Below are positions 24,401 through 35,060 of a stretch of DNA of 64,000 nucleotides, piece by piece. The translations under genes were made by a program, and so were the position numbers. Origin of the DNA: Notospermus geniculatus (lineage: Eukaryota > Nemertea > Pilidiophora > Heteronemertea > Lineidae); the NCBI GenBank assembly GCA_002633025.1, contig NMRB01000032.1, forward strand, positions 426,968 through 490,967, given 5' to 3'. Below the pieces are notes generated by a model. That model made no database searches and had not been told where the DNA came from. It was given only the letters and a program-made list of their open reading frames with translations. Position 1 is the first letter of the stretch. Each line of letters begins with the position of its first letter.

Positions 24401-27400
24401 AAAGTGGGCCGAGTCTCCACTGGCAAGGTCCACATCACAGAAACTGTTACTGGCGTTTATACTGGCTCTGTATTCTGCAGTCTGACTGTCATCTTGAGTG
24501 ACACCATCAGCATCAACATGAAGTGTGACCCCATCAATGTTGTCTGCTTCTGATTCCAATGGCACTGGTGATTCAGCTATAACTGACTGGATTTCACAAT
24601 GACTATCACTACCAGGCGAATCAACAAAGTCTGCTGGTACATTCATGACTTCCTGGTCAGGAGTTTCAACCTTCGAAACAGTTTTGACCTTCTCCAGTGA
24701 CTTTGAAGGTCGTTTCTCAGCCTCATTTTGATTGATATCATAGTTTGGATTATTCACCTCAATAAGAGGATTCACCACTAGCGATTCACTCATGATTGCA
24801 TCAAGATCAGCACCACGAATACTCAGCATTGGACATGTATTTACAACCACACTTTCATCCATTGCGAATAATTCCACGTTTTCAACATCTTGAACCAAGG
24901 GCAATGTTTTTGTGATGACTTCATGAGAAAACTCATCGCTGCTTGAATGAGACTTCCCATCGCTTTGTTCTGATATATCACTCTCATCACTATTTGTGAA
25001 ATCTCCCTCAGACTCCACAACATGAACCGATGTCTTCTCAAGGATTAAAGCTGCTTTGTCCTCTGTCTCAGTGTTTTCTAATAATTTCAAGATTTCTTCT
25101 GCTTTCCTCAAATGGGTGTCACACTGATTGTTAAGAAACTTCTCCTGAAGGTCTAATAGCATTTTTCTTGGTACAAGTCTACGAACAGTTTCAGGCAGAA
25201 TCAAAGTTTTGAAGAAATATGCAGTGCTAACACTCTGCTTCCACAACTGATGATGAAAGAGTTTGCCGATGGACTCCTCTGCTGGGACTAATGTGAGTTT
25301 TGTTACGTGACTAGTGTTTTTCAGGATGAATACTTCACTCCCGTAAGTTGACAGGTCCACAACATCCTGTAGAGGGCTCCAAAAGATTGTCGTTGGTTCA
25401 TGAGGATTGAAAACATACAGTCCATCATCTGACCAAGTGAGGACAAACCTTTCTCTGGAAAAATCAAAACATAGCAAGTGTCAGGATGATGAACAACAAA
25501 CAAGGCAGGATTTTCTTTATGAATGCTGAGAGACAATGTTTAAATTTATTAACTCACCCAAACTGCTTCAGCCTGTTGAAGTTGACCACTTTGGGCATGC
25601 AGCGTTCATCTGGATCAGGGAAGCTGATATCATCATCTTTATAAGTGGCAATAGGAAGTGATGGGATGTTCAGCATCTCTTTAAACTGGTGCGTATGGAC
25701 CACCTGGCCATCTGTAGTGACCTTCCAGACTCGTGACCTTGGCCGTGCACAAAGTATCATGGGAGGCTGACCTCTTGGCCAGTGGAAGAAATGAGAGCCA
25801 AATGTTCCATTTCTCTCCTGTCTGCCAATTTGGGAATATTCACGTCTGAAACATGTGAAAGAATACAGAATGTCGAATATCAAGGATATTTGACCTCTCA
25901 TCTCCTCATGAAATTTTCAGGCAAAGAACTAGGAAGAGCTGAAGTCTTGGATCTTGCAATGGAATAGAGCATCAGGACTTACTTCACAGTGTTACACAGG
26001 TAGGTCTTCTTCAGTGAGGAAATCACCAGCTTGTCCTCAAAAACGCTCAGTTGTACAATCTTGGAATCAAGTCTTAAAATAACCTCACTAGGAACCTGCA
26101 AATGAAGAGGACAGACTGAGATAAAAACCATGGCGAAAATACAACTTGCAATGTCCAAGTAAAACGAAGTTAATAAAGCTGCACAAAGTGTTTTCATTAT
26201 TTGTAATATTGGGAGAACTGCCAGTCACGAAATTGTCGAGTTTTAAGTACCCGGTACAATGCAGACCTGGAGAATGTCCTTAGCTATTGACGTTGTTATC
26301 TTAGTCACTGAGACCCATCCAACATCATCTCCTATGAACAGCAGCGTCCCTGGTTGGTTCCATTCAAGAGCTGTGATGAATGCCCCCCTGTGGTCTGTAC
26401 TCCAGCGCAGGCGGCGTGGACCCGCACGCTTCTGAATATTCAACTCTGTGACAGTGACATGACCATTGCTGCAGTGAAGAAAATGAGTGATCAATCACAA
26501 GCTTTATGATAAAGGATCTTGAAAGAAGCTTCCCAAACTTGTTTTCACTGGTGCAACTCTTAGGAAACCATCTTGTATCTAATAGAAGAAAGTTTGTACA
26601 GTTCTCATTTTTTAACAGTGAGCCATAGTCAAAATCTTATCTACATGTAACTAAAACCTTCCCCCAAAAGGCCACAAAGGGGATAAGAGTCACACTGATA
26701 TATAATTTCATGGGTCATTTGATACGAACTGTGGGGGAGACATGACATGCTTGATGCCCTTAGTAATTATTGAAGTTGTTTGTCAAGTCCTATCCACCAA
26801 TTTGTGCCTAAAATGTGTTGGTCTCCCTCCTGTTTTGGCATCACAGCAAGGAGACTTTTGCTAAACTCAGGAAACAGGCACTGAGGGTGGAAACAGAACT
26901 GTTGAGTTGTAATTCTCTGCCTCGAGTAGTAAATGCAGTATATGATAGTGAAGAACAAAGGAATCGGTATAGGCCTACTTGTACTGCTCGTTGACAGCCA
27001 CAACACAAATGGAACACAGTTCATCCTACATTTACCTGCAGGCATGAGCAAGCACGTTATCATCAGGACTAAAGCAGAGCTGTGTCACTGATCCCTCCTG
27101 AAATAGAATACGAAAGCTACAGAATATCAAATACAAAAGAAAACAATAGAATACGAAGTAAATCCTCCTTCAAATTCGTTACCTTGTCATTAGTGAGATG
27201 ATGAAGCCATTTCAGTGATTCCTTGTGAAATATATACACAGCCCCAGTGGATGACCCGACAGCAATGTAAGATGCAGACACTGTGATACTTGTATACTGA
27301 AAACAACAAAGCAGATACTGTCTAAGAACTGTTGTGGTTTGAGTAACCCAATGACTCAAAATTGAACGCCAACCCAACTTTTTTAGCTTCTCAAACACTA

Positions 27401-28420
27401 GATGAAAACAAAGCTAGCACTAACAAATCTTTAACTTCGCTTAGATAAGAGTAAGTATTACTTCTGGAAATCATGACCAATGGCTTTCCTGATTGCTCTC
27501 ATTCACCACTTATAAATCTGCCTCCAGCTAAAGATCTTTAAAGAATCTCAATCTAGGGATGAAGAGTGAATTTCACTGACCTTCAAACGAGAGGATGACT
27601 TTATCGGTTGAAGTATTTCATCTACAGATCCTAATTCAATGAATATGTGACTCCAACGAAACTTTGGATGTTCCGTCTTTTCTGGCAGAGGGCCAGAACT
27701 CCCAGCAGCTTTGACTGGAGTGGGCGTACTGGTGTGGACACTCTCACTCATCTTGAAGTCAATAGCCCTCGCTGGCTGCAATTCTCCTACATCGTGCAGT
27801 CCAAGCTGACTCTGAAAGAGAGGAATTGTGAATCAGGCAGGATGGATGGACAAATATAACATAGAACTTGCTGAAATGATGAAGTGGAATCTTTAGAGCA
27901 TGAATAATAATCTTGACGATGTGCTGACAAAATGTTAGTCTAGAAGTCCAAGTGACATGTACTTTGGCATTATGAACTTGAAAGTGAACTAAGATACTGT
28001 GGCCTGCATGTTGTACCCCTGCCACATCACAACCTTTCCAACACCAATTTAGAAGAGTTGTAAACTTACTGAAACTACACTCATCAGGAACTTAGCCCTC
28101 ACAGGCAACATTCCCTTCGACATTTGCATGAAAGCTTCCATGGCAAATTTTGATGAGTACCTCTTTCCAGTTCCATCATCACTATGTACAGTCTTTCGGC
28201 TATGAATAATTTTAGCCAACACAGATGATAAGTTGTCCATATGAGAAGACAGACTATCCTTCTTATTCTCAACCATTCTGTCAATTGAGTAAGAAATTCG
28301 GCAAGTTGTCTCCGATTCGGTAAAATTCTCAACACACTGGTCAACTTTAAGAATGAGACCTCTTGTACTCTGCAACACGGATGTCTGCACATTTCTCACT
28401 TTCTTCTTTAGGCCTTTCAT
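18455..28420 (-). CDS. HPS5: HPS5 (BLOC-2 subunit) with C-terminal RING-H2 finger (17 exons)
   Basis: HPS5 forms BLOC-2 with HPS3 and HPS6 and directs cargo to lysosome-related organelles. Exons 5' to 3': 28070-28420, 27581-27811, 27183-27296, 27036-27097, 26267-26468, 25983-26095, 25558-25845, 24064-25454, 23779-23832, 23168-23738, 21851-22896, 21391-21685, 20777-20887, 20372-20589, 19738-20252, 18773-18861, 18455-18596. The model gives 1930 residues (human about 1129). The N-terminal beta-propeller matches human HPS5: SSRLKYTSITVSASYIAVGS, GDDVGWVSV, ILCARPRSRVWKV, HTHQFKEML. Conserved C-terminal helices include CHQHGYWSGYLNCL. The last exon encodes C-x2-C-x19-C-x-H-x2-H-x2-C-x5-C-x2-C (residues 1886-1926), a complete RING-H2 pattern. 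One donor is weak (TTGC|GTATGT at 24064). The first exon (117 residues) has no human counterpart; translation could instead begin at the Met at 27751. Family identity is firm, the ends are inferred. Confidence 0.9.
18924..19500. mobile_element. PIF/Harbinger-type MITE in an HPS5 intron
   Basis: The element (18927-19497, 571 bp) has terminal inverted repeats: AGGGCTCTGCACACTAG at the left, and the reverse complement of CTAGTGTGCGGAGCCCT at the right. TAA flanks both ends, which fits the 3-bp TWA target duplication of PIF/Harbinger. It is rich in GCGAC/GTCGC words and contains a perfect 44-bp palindrome at 19106-19149. No transposase frame is present. It sits in the intron between the exons at 19738-20252 and 18773-18861. 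Confidence 0.75.
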
Positions 28421-28620
28421 GTTGTAAACACCAAACCTTAGAGTATCAGTACATACAGTAGGCCTACTTTTGACCAACTGAATACATATTTATGGCACGT
28501 GGGTTTTAAATGAGAAAGGACATTCATTAGAAAGAGCAGTCATCTAAAACAAGACGGCCAAATAACCCAAGGCCAAGGCCTACCAATTGAGGTAGGCTAA
28601 TCGTACCAGTAGTATAACAG

Positions 28621-28661
28621 CATGGAGGTATTATAATAAAGACTTTATAATACCTCCCATG
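28621..28661. repeat. Short hairpin repeat upstream of HPS5
   Basis: GGAGGTATTATAA and TTATAATACCTCC form 13-bp arms around an 8-bp loop, about 200 bp upstream of the first HPS5 coding exon. Confidence 0.6.
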
Positions 28662-28913
28662 ATACCAGTAATGTACCCCAGGCTGCCAGGTAATGGAACT
28701 TCTATTGTTCCATGATGGACGGCACTGGTAACCTACTGGTAAACCCACACCTTATCACAACAAGCATAGAAACAAATTAGGCGTAGCAGAGGGGCCCTAC
28801 GCCTATCACTAGACTACCCACGATTAAATTTACCAATTAAAGGGAGACATCTGAAAGATATTGCCTGGCGGGCACTCTTTTTGTTTTGATTAGCGTAGTG
28901 TCACCATCAATTA

Positions 28914-29114
28914 CTGTAAACCGTGAAATTTTCGCGGTGCTAATTGTTCTCGATTTTCGTACTTCACAAATTCGCCAAGAATAAATATCGTGATAATGGC
29001 CCTTGGGCTTCAGAAATGTTTAAGACCCAGCGATTTAAGTTTGCGTTTTATTTGACCCCTCATTGCAAAAATCGTGAAAATAAAACGCTCGCGAACATTT
29101 CACGGTTTACAGTA
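28914..29114. mobile_element. TA-flanked MITE (Tc1/mariner-like) nested in the TTAA element
   Basis: CTGTAAACCGTGAAATTTTC at the left end is mirrored at the right end by GAACATTTCACGGTTTACAG. Both ends are flanked by TA. The right half recurs at 30327-30408. It is non-coding and about 200 bp long. Confidence 0.65.
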
Positions 29115-29655
29115 AGAGATGGCACGGTGCGTTATGGCACAGGCCCCGAGAGAGCTATCAGTGAGTTTAGAACACGTATCTAACCCAATTCGTGAGCTCG
29201 GGGTGTGTATTTTTAAACAAACTAGAGTTTTTTGGTTAGATACATGTTCTAAACTCACTGATAACTCTCTCGGGCCTGTGACGTGTTTTTGTTTTGATTA
29301 GCATAGTGTCACCGTCGATTAGGGCCTAACAGATGGCGCTGTGCGTTAGGCCTATATGGCAAAGAGTGCCTGCGGCAATATCTTTTTGATGTCTCCCTTT
29401 AAATGCCAACCCATCCCATCGTGCCCAACCCCAGACATTTATCCCTGGGGACATTCTTTCCTTTCACACCTCCACTCCAAGGCCAAGGCCAACATCACAT
29501 GGCCAACCAAGGCAATAAGGGGTCCAGGCCTACTAGCAGCTGTTGTGTTGATTACGTTAGCAGAAGGGCGCCTGGGCAACGCGAAACAACAACCTAATCG
29601 AGATACTGACGTCTCAATGGCATTGAAAAAAGACATGGTCAAGTGAGCTGAGTTT
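29033..29655. repeat. Local duplication B, copy 1
   Basis: Copy 1 of sequence that recurs at 30327-30884, starting right after the n at 30326. The left (29033-29215) and right (29355-29655) parts match closely. The middle differs, because copy 1 carries the right arm of a palindrome plus a flanking direct repeat. Copy 1 ends at 29655, where Penelope-like sequence begins. Confidence 0.8.
29137..29281. repeat. Large palindrome with arms of about 48 bp
   Basis: The left arm begins CACAGGCCCCGAGAGAG and the right arm ends CTCTCTCGGGCCTGTG, with matching GTTTAGAACA/TGTTCTAAAC and ATCTAACC/GGTTAGAT inside. In duplicate copy 2 only the left arm exists (30431-30478), so one allele lost or the other gained the right arm. 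Confidence 0.7.
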
Positions 29656-30325
29656 ATAGAACCAAAGAAACGAGCAAATCCAAAATGTGATATTCATATC
29701 TATATATTACACTATATACACGGTACAAACGTTTTCGGCAGCATCCTGCTAGCCCTCATCAGGTAAAATGAGAAATATTACAAATTGAAGAAAGACTGGA
29801 GCATTAACATAACAGCAATAATACAATTAGTAACTCTGTTGGGGGTGATTTAAAAGATCCCCAAGAAGAAGAAAGACCCTTGTTGAGCCAGCTGTTTGTT
29901 CAGGGCTGGCTTTTGTTCTTTAATCAGTAACGCCTCCTTAATCCTCAGCACATAATCCGACTGGGCATTAGTCAACACGGAGAAGTTGTCAATGTTTGCG
30001 TTTACTTTGCAAGTGTGACAATCCTTCAGATGGTCCAGGATGGCAGATCTGTCCGAAAAGTGTTCAGACACCCTAGTAGCCAAGTGACGTTTGGTCTTAC
30101 CAATGTAAGACAAGTTCCTATCACAGGAACTTTGGAATTTATAAACTACTTTGGCTCTTAGAGTGACTGGTGTTGCACTTTTCAGAGAAAAATATCTGCC
30201 AACCCGGAATGATCGAAAGGTTACCTTTACATTCACGCCAACAGACCTGAAAATTGACAGCAAGCGTTTCTTGAAATTTAAAGAAGGGTGACCTGTATAG
30301 GGTATAGTAATGATAGGGGTATATT
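29656..30325 (-). mobile_element. Truncated Penelope-like retroelement
   Basis: The minus-strand frame 29850-30263 encodes the C-terminal GIY-YIG endonuclease end of a Penelope-like element: VVYKFQSSCDRNLSYIGKTKR, followed by ILDHLKDCHTC, an IKEALLIKEQKP helix and LNKQL. The reverse transcriptase is missing, because the sequence is cut at the n joint at 30326. The 3' end carries a hammerhead-like core near 29731-29763. The other copy of this locus (30884 onward) lacks the element, so it is an insertion absent from the second copy. Confidence 0.8.
29731..29763 (-). ncRNA. Candidate hammerhead ribozyme core in Penelope terminal repeat
   Basis: On the minus strand CTGATGAG is followed by a bulged stem (GGCTAGCA pairing with TGCTGCC) and then GAAA, the order of the hammerhead core. 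Such motifs are established in terminal repeats of Penelope-like elements. Stem III and the NUH cleavage site are not convincing, so this copy may be inactive. Confidence 0.45.
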
Positions 30326-30326
30326 N

Positions 30327-30884
30327 ATTTAAGTTTGCGTTTTATTTGACCCCTCATTGCAAAAATCGTGAAAATAAAACGCTCGCGAAAATTTCACGGT
30401 TTACAGTAAAAGATGGCGCGGTGCGTTATGGCACAGGCCCCGAGAGAGCTATCAGTGAGTTTAGAACACGTATCTAACCCAATTCGTGAGCTCGGGGTGT
30501 GTATTTTTAAAGGGCCTCTAGAGGCAGCTCGCCATTAGGCTACTATCAGTACCGGTTCTTCGGCCAGGCGGCGCCACTTGATATGGCAAAGAGTGCCCGC
30601 GGCAATATCTTTTTGATGTCTCCCTTTAAATGCCAACCCATCCCATCGTGCCCAACCCCAGACATTTATTCCTGGGGACATTCTTTCCTTTCACACCTCC
30701 ACTCCAAGGCCAAGGCCAACATGGCCAAGGCAATAGGCCTAAGGGGCCCAGGCCTAGCCTAGCAGCTGTTGTGTTGATTACGTTAGCAGCAGAAGGGCGC
30801 CTGGGCAACGCGAAACAACAACCTAATCGAGATACTGACGTCTCAATGGCATTGAAAAAAGACATGGTCAAGTGAGCTGAGTTT
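30327..30884. repeat. Local duplication B, copy 2
   Basis: Second copy of 29033-29655, beginning immediately after the n at 30326. It lacks the right palindrome arm and the Penelope insertion and runs on toward the zinc-finger gene promoter. Confidence 0.8.
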
Positions 30885-31110
30885 TATTTCCATTCAACAA
30901 CGAACAATGGTATAATTACCGATTCATTCAAGTGCAACGGGCTTCCGCACGGTGCCTGCCATCCGACATGATTTCATCACATGACTTACCTGGTAGTCTG
31001 CTCATTTTGTATGGAAAATGTACACTAGATGTGAATTTTACCTCCGTTATTTGAAGAGTGCTTGTACAGTAGTACGCATTTTTATACTACACGGCTACAG
31101 AACTAGTACC

Positions 31111-31122
31111 AAGATGGTGGCC
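31111..31122 (+). promoter_or_regulatory. YY1-like element near zinc-finger gene start
   Basis: AAGATGGTGGCC resembles the YY1 consensus (AAnATGGCGGC), which is common just downstream of animal transcription starts. It is about 115 bp before the ATG at 31237. No TATA box is evident. Confidence 0.3.
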
Positions 31123-31236
31123 AGGGAACCGTTTTGACACTTTTGGCTGAAAAACTTCGACAAAGTCGGATTATTTCACCATCCATGATTGCTCAAAATT
31201 GAACTTTTACACCGCTAACAAAAAACTGACGATAAA

Positions 31237-33516
31237 ATGCCAAAGAACAGTGTACCTGAAACAGGGGTTACCCCGATCAGCCTCCAAAATCTTGAATTTG
31301 TTGTGCCAGAAAGCCTTTTGAAAGTGGTTTCTCTGATGGACAGGGGAACTGGTCTGAACTTTGCTTCACCTCATTCTGTGGCCAATTATGGTGGCAAACA
31401 GACGTGCATCAGTGTTGATAAAGACATGACTGGGAATGTCGTATTCAGTGTCAAGTCTGGCTGTTTCCAGATTCTGCAAAATGGTTTGAAATGTGTGATA
31501 CGAGACGTCACTACGACTGACATTCCAGTTGCAGCAGGGGGACATCTGACGGGAGATAGCGGTGGTCAACAGTCTGTTGGTTTGAGAGCTAGTGGCAGTC
31601 AGTTTGATGTGAATAAAGCAGTTAAAAAGCGCCGTAATGCTCTAGAAATGAGCATGTCCCCCAAGCGACACTGCAAAAACAGTTGTTCAAATTCGGCCAT
31701 GTCGAAGAAGAAGACGGATACAAATGATGAATCCAATGTGGAAGCTGGTCAGGCAGCACCTCCTCCAGATTTCCCGAGGAACCTGATTATTAAATCTGAA
31801 CTTGCTAGTGACGATCAGTTGATTGCAGAGAAAGAGCCAGCACCAGCAAAGGATGCAAACTCCAAATTCATTTCTTCAAATCAAGAGAGTGCTCCAGTCG
31901 TTGAACAGCCAGATCTTGATGACAGATCACTTACTACAACTGCATCATCCGTTTCATGTGAATCAAGTACAAGTCATAAAAGACAGAATCCAGCCGCTTC
32001 ACGTGCAGATAGGAGTGAAGAATTGTGTGTGGTTGCACCAGAATCCGAACCTTCTACTCTTCAACCAACTAGAGTTAGTGCGAGGCAAGCAGCTCGTGCA
32101 GCTGCAAGGTTGAAAAAGGTGGCATCTTCTGATGCTGATGCTGCAATGACTGACTCACAGAAAAAGACAGCAAAGTGGACGTCATGCCAGCAGGTAAAGG
32201 GGAAGGCATCTACCACTGGTGGGTGTTCAGATGGGACAGACATGGATGAAGATGGCAACCCAGCGAAAAAGAAGACGTGGCGGTCTAACTATTCCCGTGA
32301 AAAGAATATTGAATGTCGATTATGTAAGGGTCGCCTTAAAAACTATGTAGTGCTCTATGATCATGTTCACCGCCTTCATGCAGCTCACAGTGAATACGCC
32401 TCATATAGGGAAGAAATTAAGAATTTGAGAAAGGTCTCTTGTGATGTGTGTCAAAAAGTTCTCTCTCATCCATACGAGCTGAAAAATCACCTGGAGAATG
32501 TCCATGGACCTTCTAAACCACCAAGTGTTCCTTGTCATGTGTGTGGCAAGTGCTTCAGAGATCGAAGACACCTGAGAGCACATTTCGAACGTGCCCATCC
32601 TCGGACCAGGGTTCTTTGTCATCTCTGCCCTGCTAGTTTTAAGACAAATACCTATCTCCAAGAACACATTTCTGCTTGTCATGAAAAGAAAATTGCTTTT
32701 GAATGTAACATCTGTGGTCGCACATTCGTGTCCAGGAGCTCTTGGGCGAGACATAAAGGAAGACATGAGAATAAGAAATTCTCCTGTCCACATTGTGAAC
32801 GCGAGTTCTTGGAGAAGACAAATATGCTCCGTCATATACGTGTTATTCATGAGTTAGGACGATCTACCAAGACTGTCACTTGTGATAAATGCAAAAAAAA
32901 CTTCACCAACCCGGGCAACTTGAGACAGCATATCAAAACTGTTCATTTCAGTGAGTACAATCACAAGTGTGACATTTGTGGGAAAGGTTTCATTCGTAGA
33001 AAGAATTTAGAAGATCACAAAAATTCTCATCACCGAATAAGGAAAATAAAGACTAAGAATGTTGCTGTGAAAAACTTGGAATCTCCATTACATAACACTC
33101 TCCATGTTGGCCAAACAACTGAAGCGGACTTCTTGTCAATTGTGAAACAAGAGATCCCCGAGGCACAGAGTTCAGTTGTCGTTCAAACTACAGATGAGAG
33201 TCTGCAGAATCTCATTGTTCTGATTACAGAAACTGAGGCTGGAGAAACTGCCTCAGCAGCATCACATATTGAATCTGTGTCCAATACGTCGGGTATTCAG
33301 TTCATTAGCCAGGTTGAACCCATTGATGCAGTGTCTGAGGTGACTATAGCAGAATCTGGTCAAGAACAGTCGTCAGCTTTGAATGATCAACTCCAGCAGA
33401 TTCTTAACTTAGCTGAGTTGCAAGCCAATCCAAACCAGACAATTCATATTCAAGAAGTTACTCAAGAAATGGCAGGCTTATTTGATCATGTGCAATGTGT
33501 TTCAGGGCCTACATAA
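31237..33516 (+). CDS. Single-exon C2H2 zinc-finger protein, 8 fingers
   Basis: A 759-residue protein, probably a nuclear sequence-specific DNA-binding factor. The start is fixed by an in-frame TAA at 31216-31218, and the ATG context is AAAATGC. Eight C2H2 fingers span about residues 360-598: CRLC, CDVC, CHVC, CHLC, CNIC, CPHC, CDKC and CDIC as cysteine pairs, each followed by an H-x3/4-H pair. Linkers are irregular rather than TGEKP, unlike vertebrate KRAB proteins. The first ~350 residues are low-complexity with basic patches (KKRR, SPKRH), and a Ser/Gln/Glu-rich tail (DQLQQILNLAELQANP) could act in transactivation. No KRAB, BTB, SCAN or ZAD domain is visible. I do not recognise a specific orthologue. 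Polyadenylation signals are at 33761-33766 and 33855-33860. It is divergent from HPS5. Confidence 0.9.
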   Translation: MPKNSVPETGVTPISLQNLEFVVPESLLKVVSLMDRGTGLNFASPHSVANYGGKQTCISVDKDMTGNVVFSVKSGCFQILQNGLKCVIRDVTTTDIPVAAGGHLTGDSGGQQSVGLRASGSQFDVNKAVKKRRNALEMSMSPKRHCKNSCSNSAMSKKKTDTNDESNVEAGQAAPPPDFPRNLIIKSELASDDQLIAEKEPAPAKDANSKFISSNQESAPVVEQPDLDDRSLTTTASSVSCESSTSHKRQNPAASRADRSEELCVVAPESEPSTLQPTRVSARQAARAAARLKKVASSDADAAMTDSQKKTAKWTSCQQVKGKASTTGGCSDGTDMDEDGNPAKKKTWRSNYSREKNIECRLCKGRLKNYVVLYDHVHRLHAAHSEYASYREEIKNLRKVSCDVCQKVLSHPYELKNHLENVHGPSKPPSVPCHVCGKCFRDRRHLRAHFERAHPRTRVLCHLCPASFKTNTYLQEHISACHEKKIAFECNICGRTFVSRSSWARHKGRHENKKFSCPHCEREFLEKTNMLRHIRVIHELGRSTKTVTCDKCKKNFTNPGNLRQHIKTVHFSEYNHKCDICGKGFIRRKNLEDHKNSHHRIRKIKTKNVAVKNLESPLHNTLHVGQTTEADFLSIVKQEIPEAQSSVVVQTTDESLQNLIVLITETEAGETASAASHIESVSNTSGIQFISQVEPIDAVSEVTIAESGQEQSSALNDQLQQILNLAELQANPNQTIHIQEVTQEMAGLFDHVQCVSGPT

Positions 33517-33603
33517 GTAGAATCTTGTCAACAGGTGCAAAATGTGCAACATTGAATCTATACTGTCACTTTTGTTACTTGTGGATTGTATTCCGGTACC
33601 CAA

Positions 33604-34391
33604 AAGTATGAATGATTCTGTGAAGTTGACAGACTTTGGGTGCATTCTTGTGCAGAAATGATCCTAGTGATGTTAGAAGATCATTTCTCATGTTTCTGGC
33701 AACTTGCTCTGATGGTAATTTTCCCCCGATTGGTTTGGTCAATTAATTTGGGGCCTCATGAATAAAGAGGTCATCGTTTTTAAGGCGGTTTTGTTTATCA
33801 TGTTCATGTTAATGTTCATGTTCATTTGTATGGGGTATGTTTTTTCCTGCATGAAATAAAATATATCTCGAGCAAGTAGTCTTCTTCCCAATTTATGTGA
33901 TCACATTAGAAGCAGGCCTATCAGAATATCTCGAGCATGATGAAGTCTGCTCGGCAAATAATAAATGTGCACCGGCCACTTTGATAGGATGCTTTTCATC
34001 ACATAACTTAGATTACCATCACAATAAGATGACCTTCACAAATAATGTGACCTTCACAATGGAATAACCTTCACGTTGCGATGGCCTTCACATTGCGATG
34101 GCCTTCACATTGCGATGGCCTTCACGATGCAATAATCTTCAAAATGTGACGACTTTCACAATGCAATGACCTTCTACTGGATGACCTTCACAATAACATG
34201 ACCTTCCAAATGTGACGACCTTCACAATGCAATGAACTTCACAAGATGATGACTGGAGTGAATAATGGCAAACAATGGACTGGAAAACAAAAATATGAAT
34301 AACAATTATGCCTGAAGTGGCTTTTACATACAAATGGTTTTTATTTTTGTAAAAAAATTAAAATTGGTGGGAACATACAATAGTACAAATC
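33604..34391. repeat. Local duplication C, copy 1 (zinc-finger gene 3' flank)
   Basis: This matches 34688-35578 nearly base for base and ends exactly at the N gap. It includes the zinc-finger gene polyadenylation signals and an imperfect tandem repeat. It lacks the 119-bp insertion found in copy 2. This is best read as two alleles laid end to end. Confidence 0.85.
34021..34250. repeat. Imperfect ~17-bp tandem repeat with TGACCTTCA units
   Basis: A run of units like GACCTTCACAATGCAAT with substitutions. The reverse complement contains TGAAGGTCA, matching the TNAAGGTCA extended half-site of ERR and NR5A receptors. I see about three exact sites here. Unit number differs from the second copy at 35247-35430. 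Confidence 0.7.
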
Positions 34392-34687
34392 NNNNNNNNN
34401 NNNNNNNNNNNNNNNNNNNNNNNNNNNNNNNNNNNNNNNNNNNNNNNNNNNNNNNNNNNNNNNNNNNNNNNNNNNNNNNNNNNNNNNNNNNNNNNNNNNN
34501 NNNNNNNNNNNNNNNNNNNNNNNNNNNNNNNNNNNNNNNNNNNNNNNNNNNNNNNNNNNNNNNNNNNNNNNNNNNNNNNNNNNNNNNNNNNNNNNNNNNN
34601 NNNNNNNNNNNNNNNNNNNNNNNNNNNNNNNNNNNNNNNNNNNNNNNNNNNNNNNNNNNNNNNNNNNNNNNNNNNNNNNNNNNNNNN
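34392..34687. other. Assembly gap (N run)
   Basis: About 296 undetermined bases separating the two copies of duplication C. Its position between near-identical sequences suggests a scaffolding artefact. Confidence 1.
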
Positions 34688-35060
34688 AAGTATGAATGAT
34701 TCTGTGAAGTTGACAGACTTTGGGTGCATTCTTGTGCAGAAATGATCCTAGTGATGTTAGAAGATCATTTCTCATGTTTCTGGCAACTTGCTTTACATCT
34801 GATGGTAATTTTCTCCCAGTTGGTTTGGTCAATTAATTTGGGGCCTCATGAATAAAGAGGTCATCGTTTTTAAGGCGGTTCTGTTTTGTTTATCATGTTC
34901 ATGTTAATGTTCATGTTCATTTGTATGGGGTATGTTTTTTCCTGCATGAAATAAAATACATGTATATCTCGAGCAAGTAGTCTTCTTCCCAATCTATGTG
35001 ATCACATTAGAAGCAGGCCTATCAGAATATCTCGAGCATGATGAAGTCTGCTGGGCAAAT

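Larger units (their letters stand above)
28837..29402. mobile_element. TTAA-flanked (piggyBac-type) MITE with internal insertions
   Basis: AGGGAGACATC begins at 28841 and GATGTCTCCCT ends at 29398. Both are flanked by TTAA, the piggyBac target. The inverted repeats extend inward for about 40 bp with mismatches (GATATTGCC, GGGCACTCTTTTTG). No transposase is present. Inside are a second MITE at 28914-29114 and a long palindrome at 29137-29281, so the unit appears nested. A direct repeat (TTTTGTTTTGATTAGCGTAG, then TGTCACC) occurs near 28880 and 29289. Confidence 0.7.

Noticed and set aside
29403-29646. Open frames around 29356-29646 and their repeat at 30626-30875
   Set aside because: They lie in duplicated repeat DNA, differ by frame-breaking indels between the copies and have no domain.
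31366-32850. Minus-strand and alternate-frame ORFs over the zinc-finger gene
   Set aside because: They are antisense or shifted-frame shadows of a well-supported coding exon.
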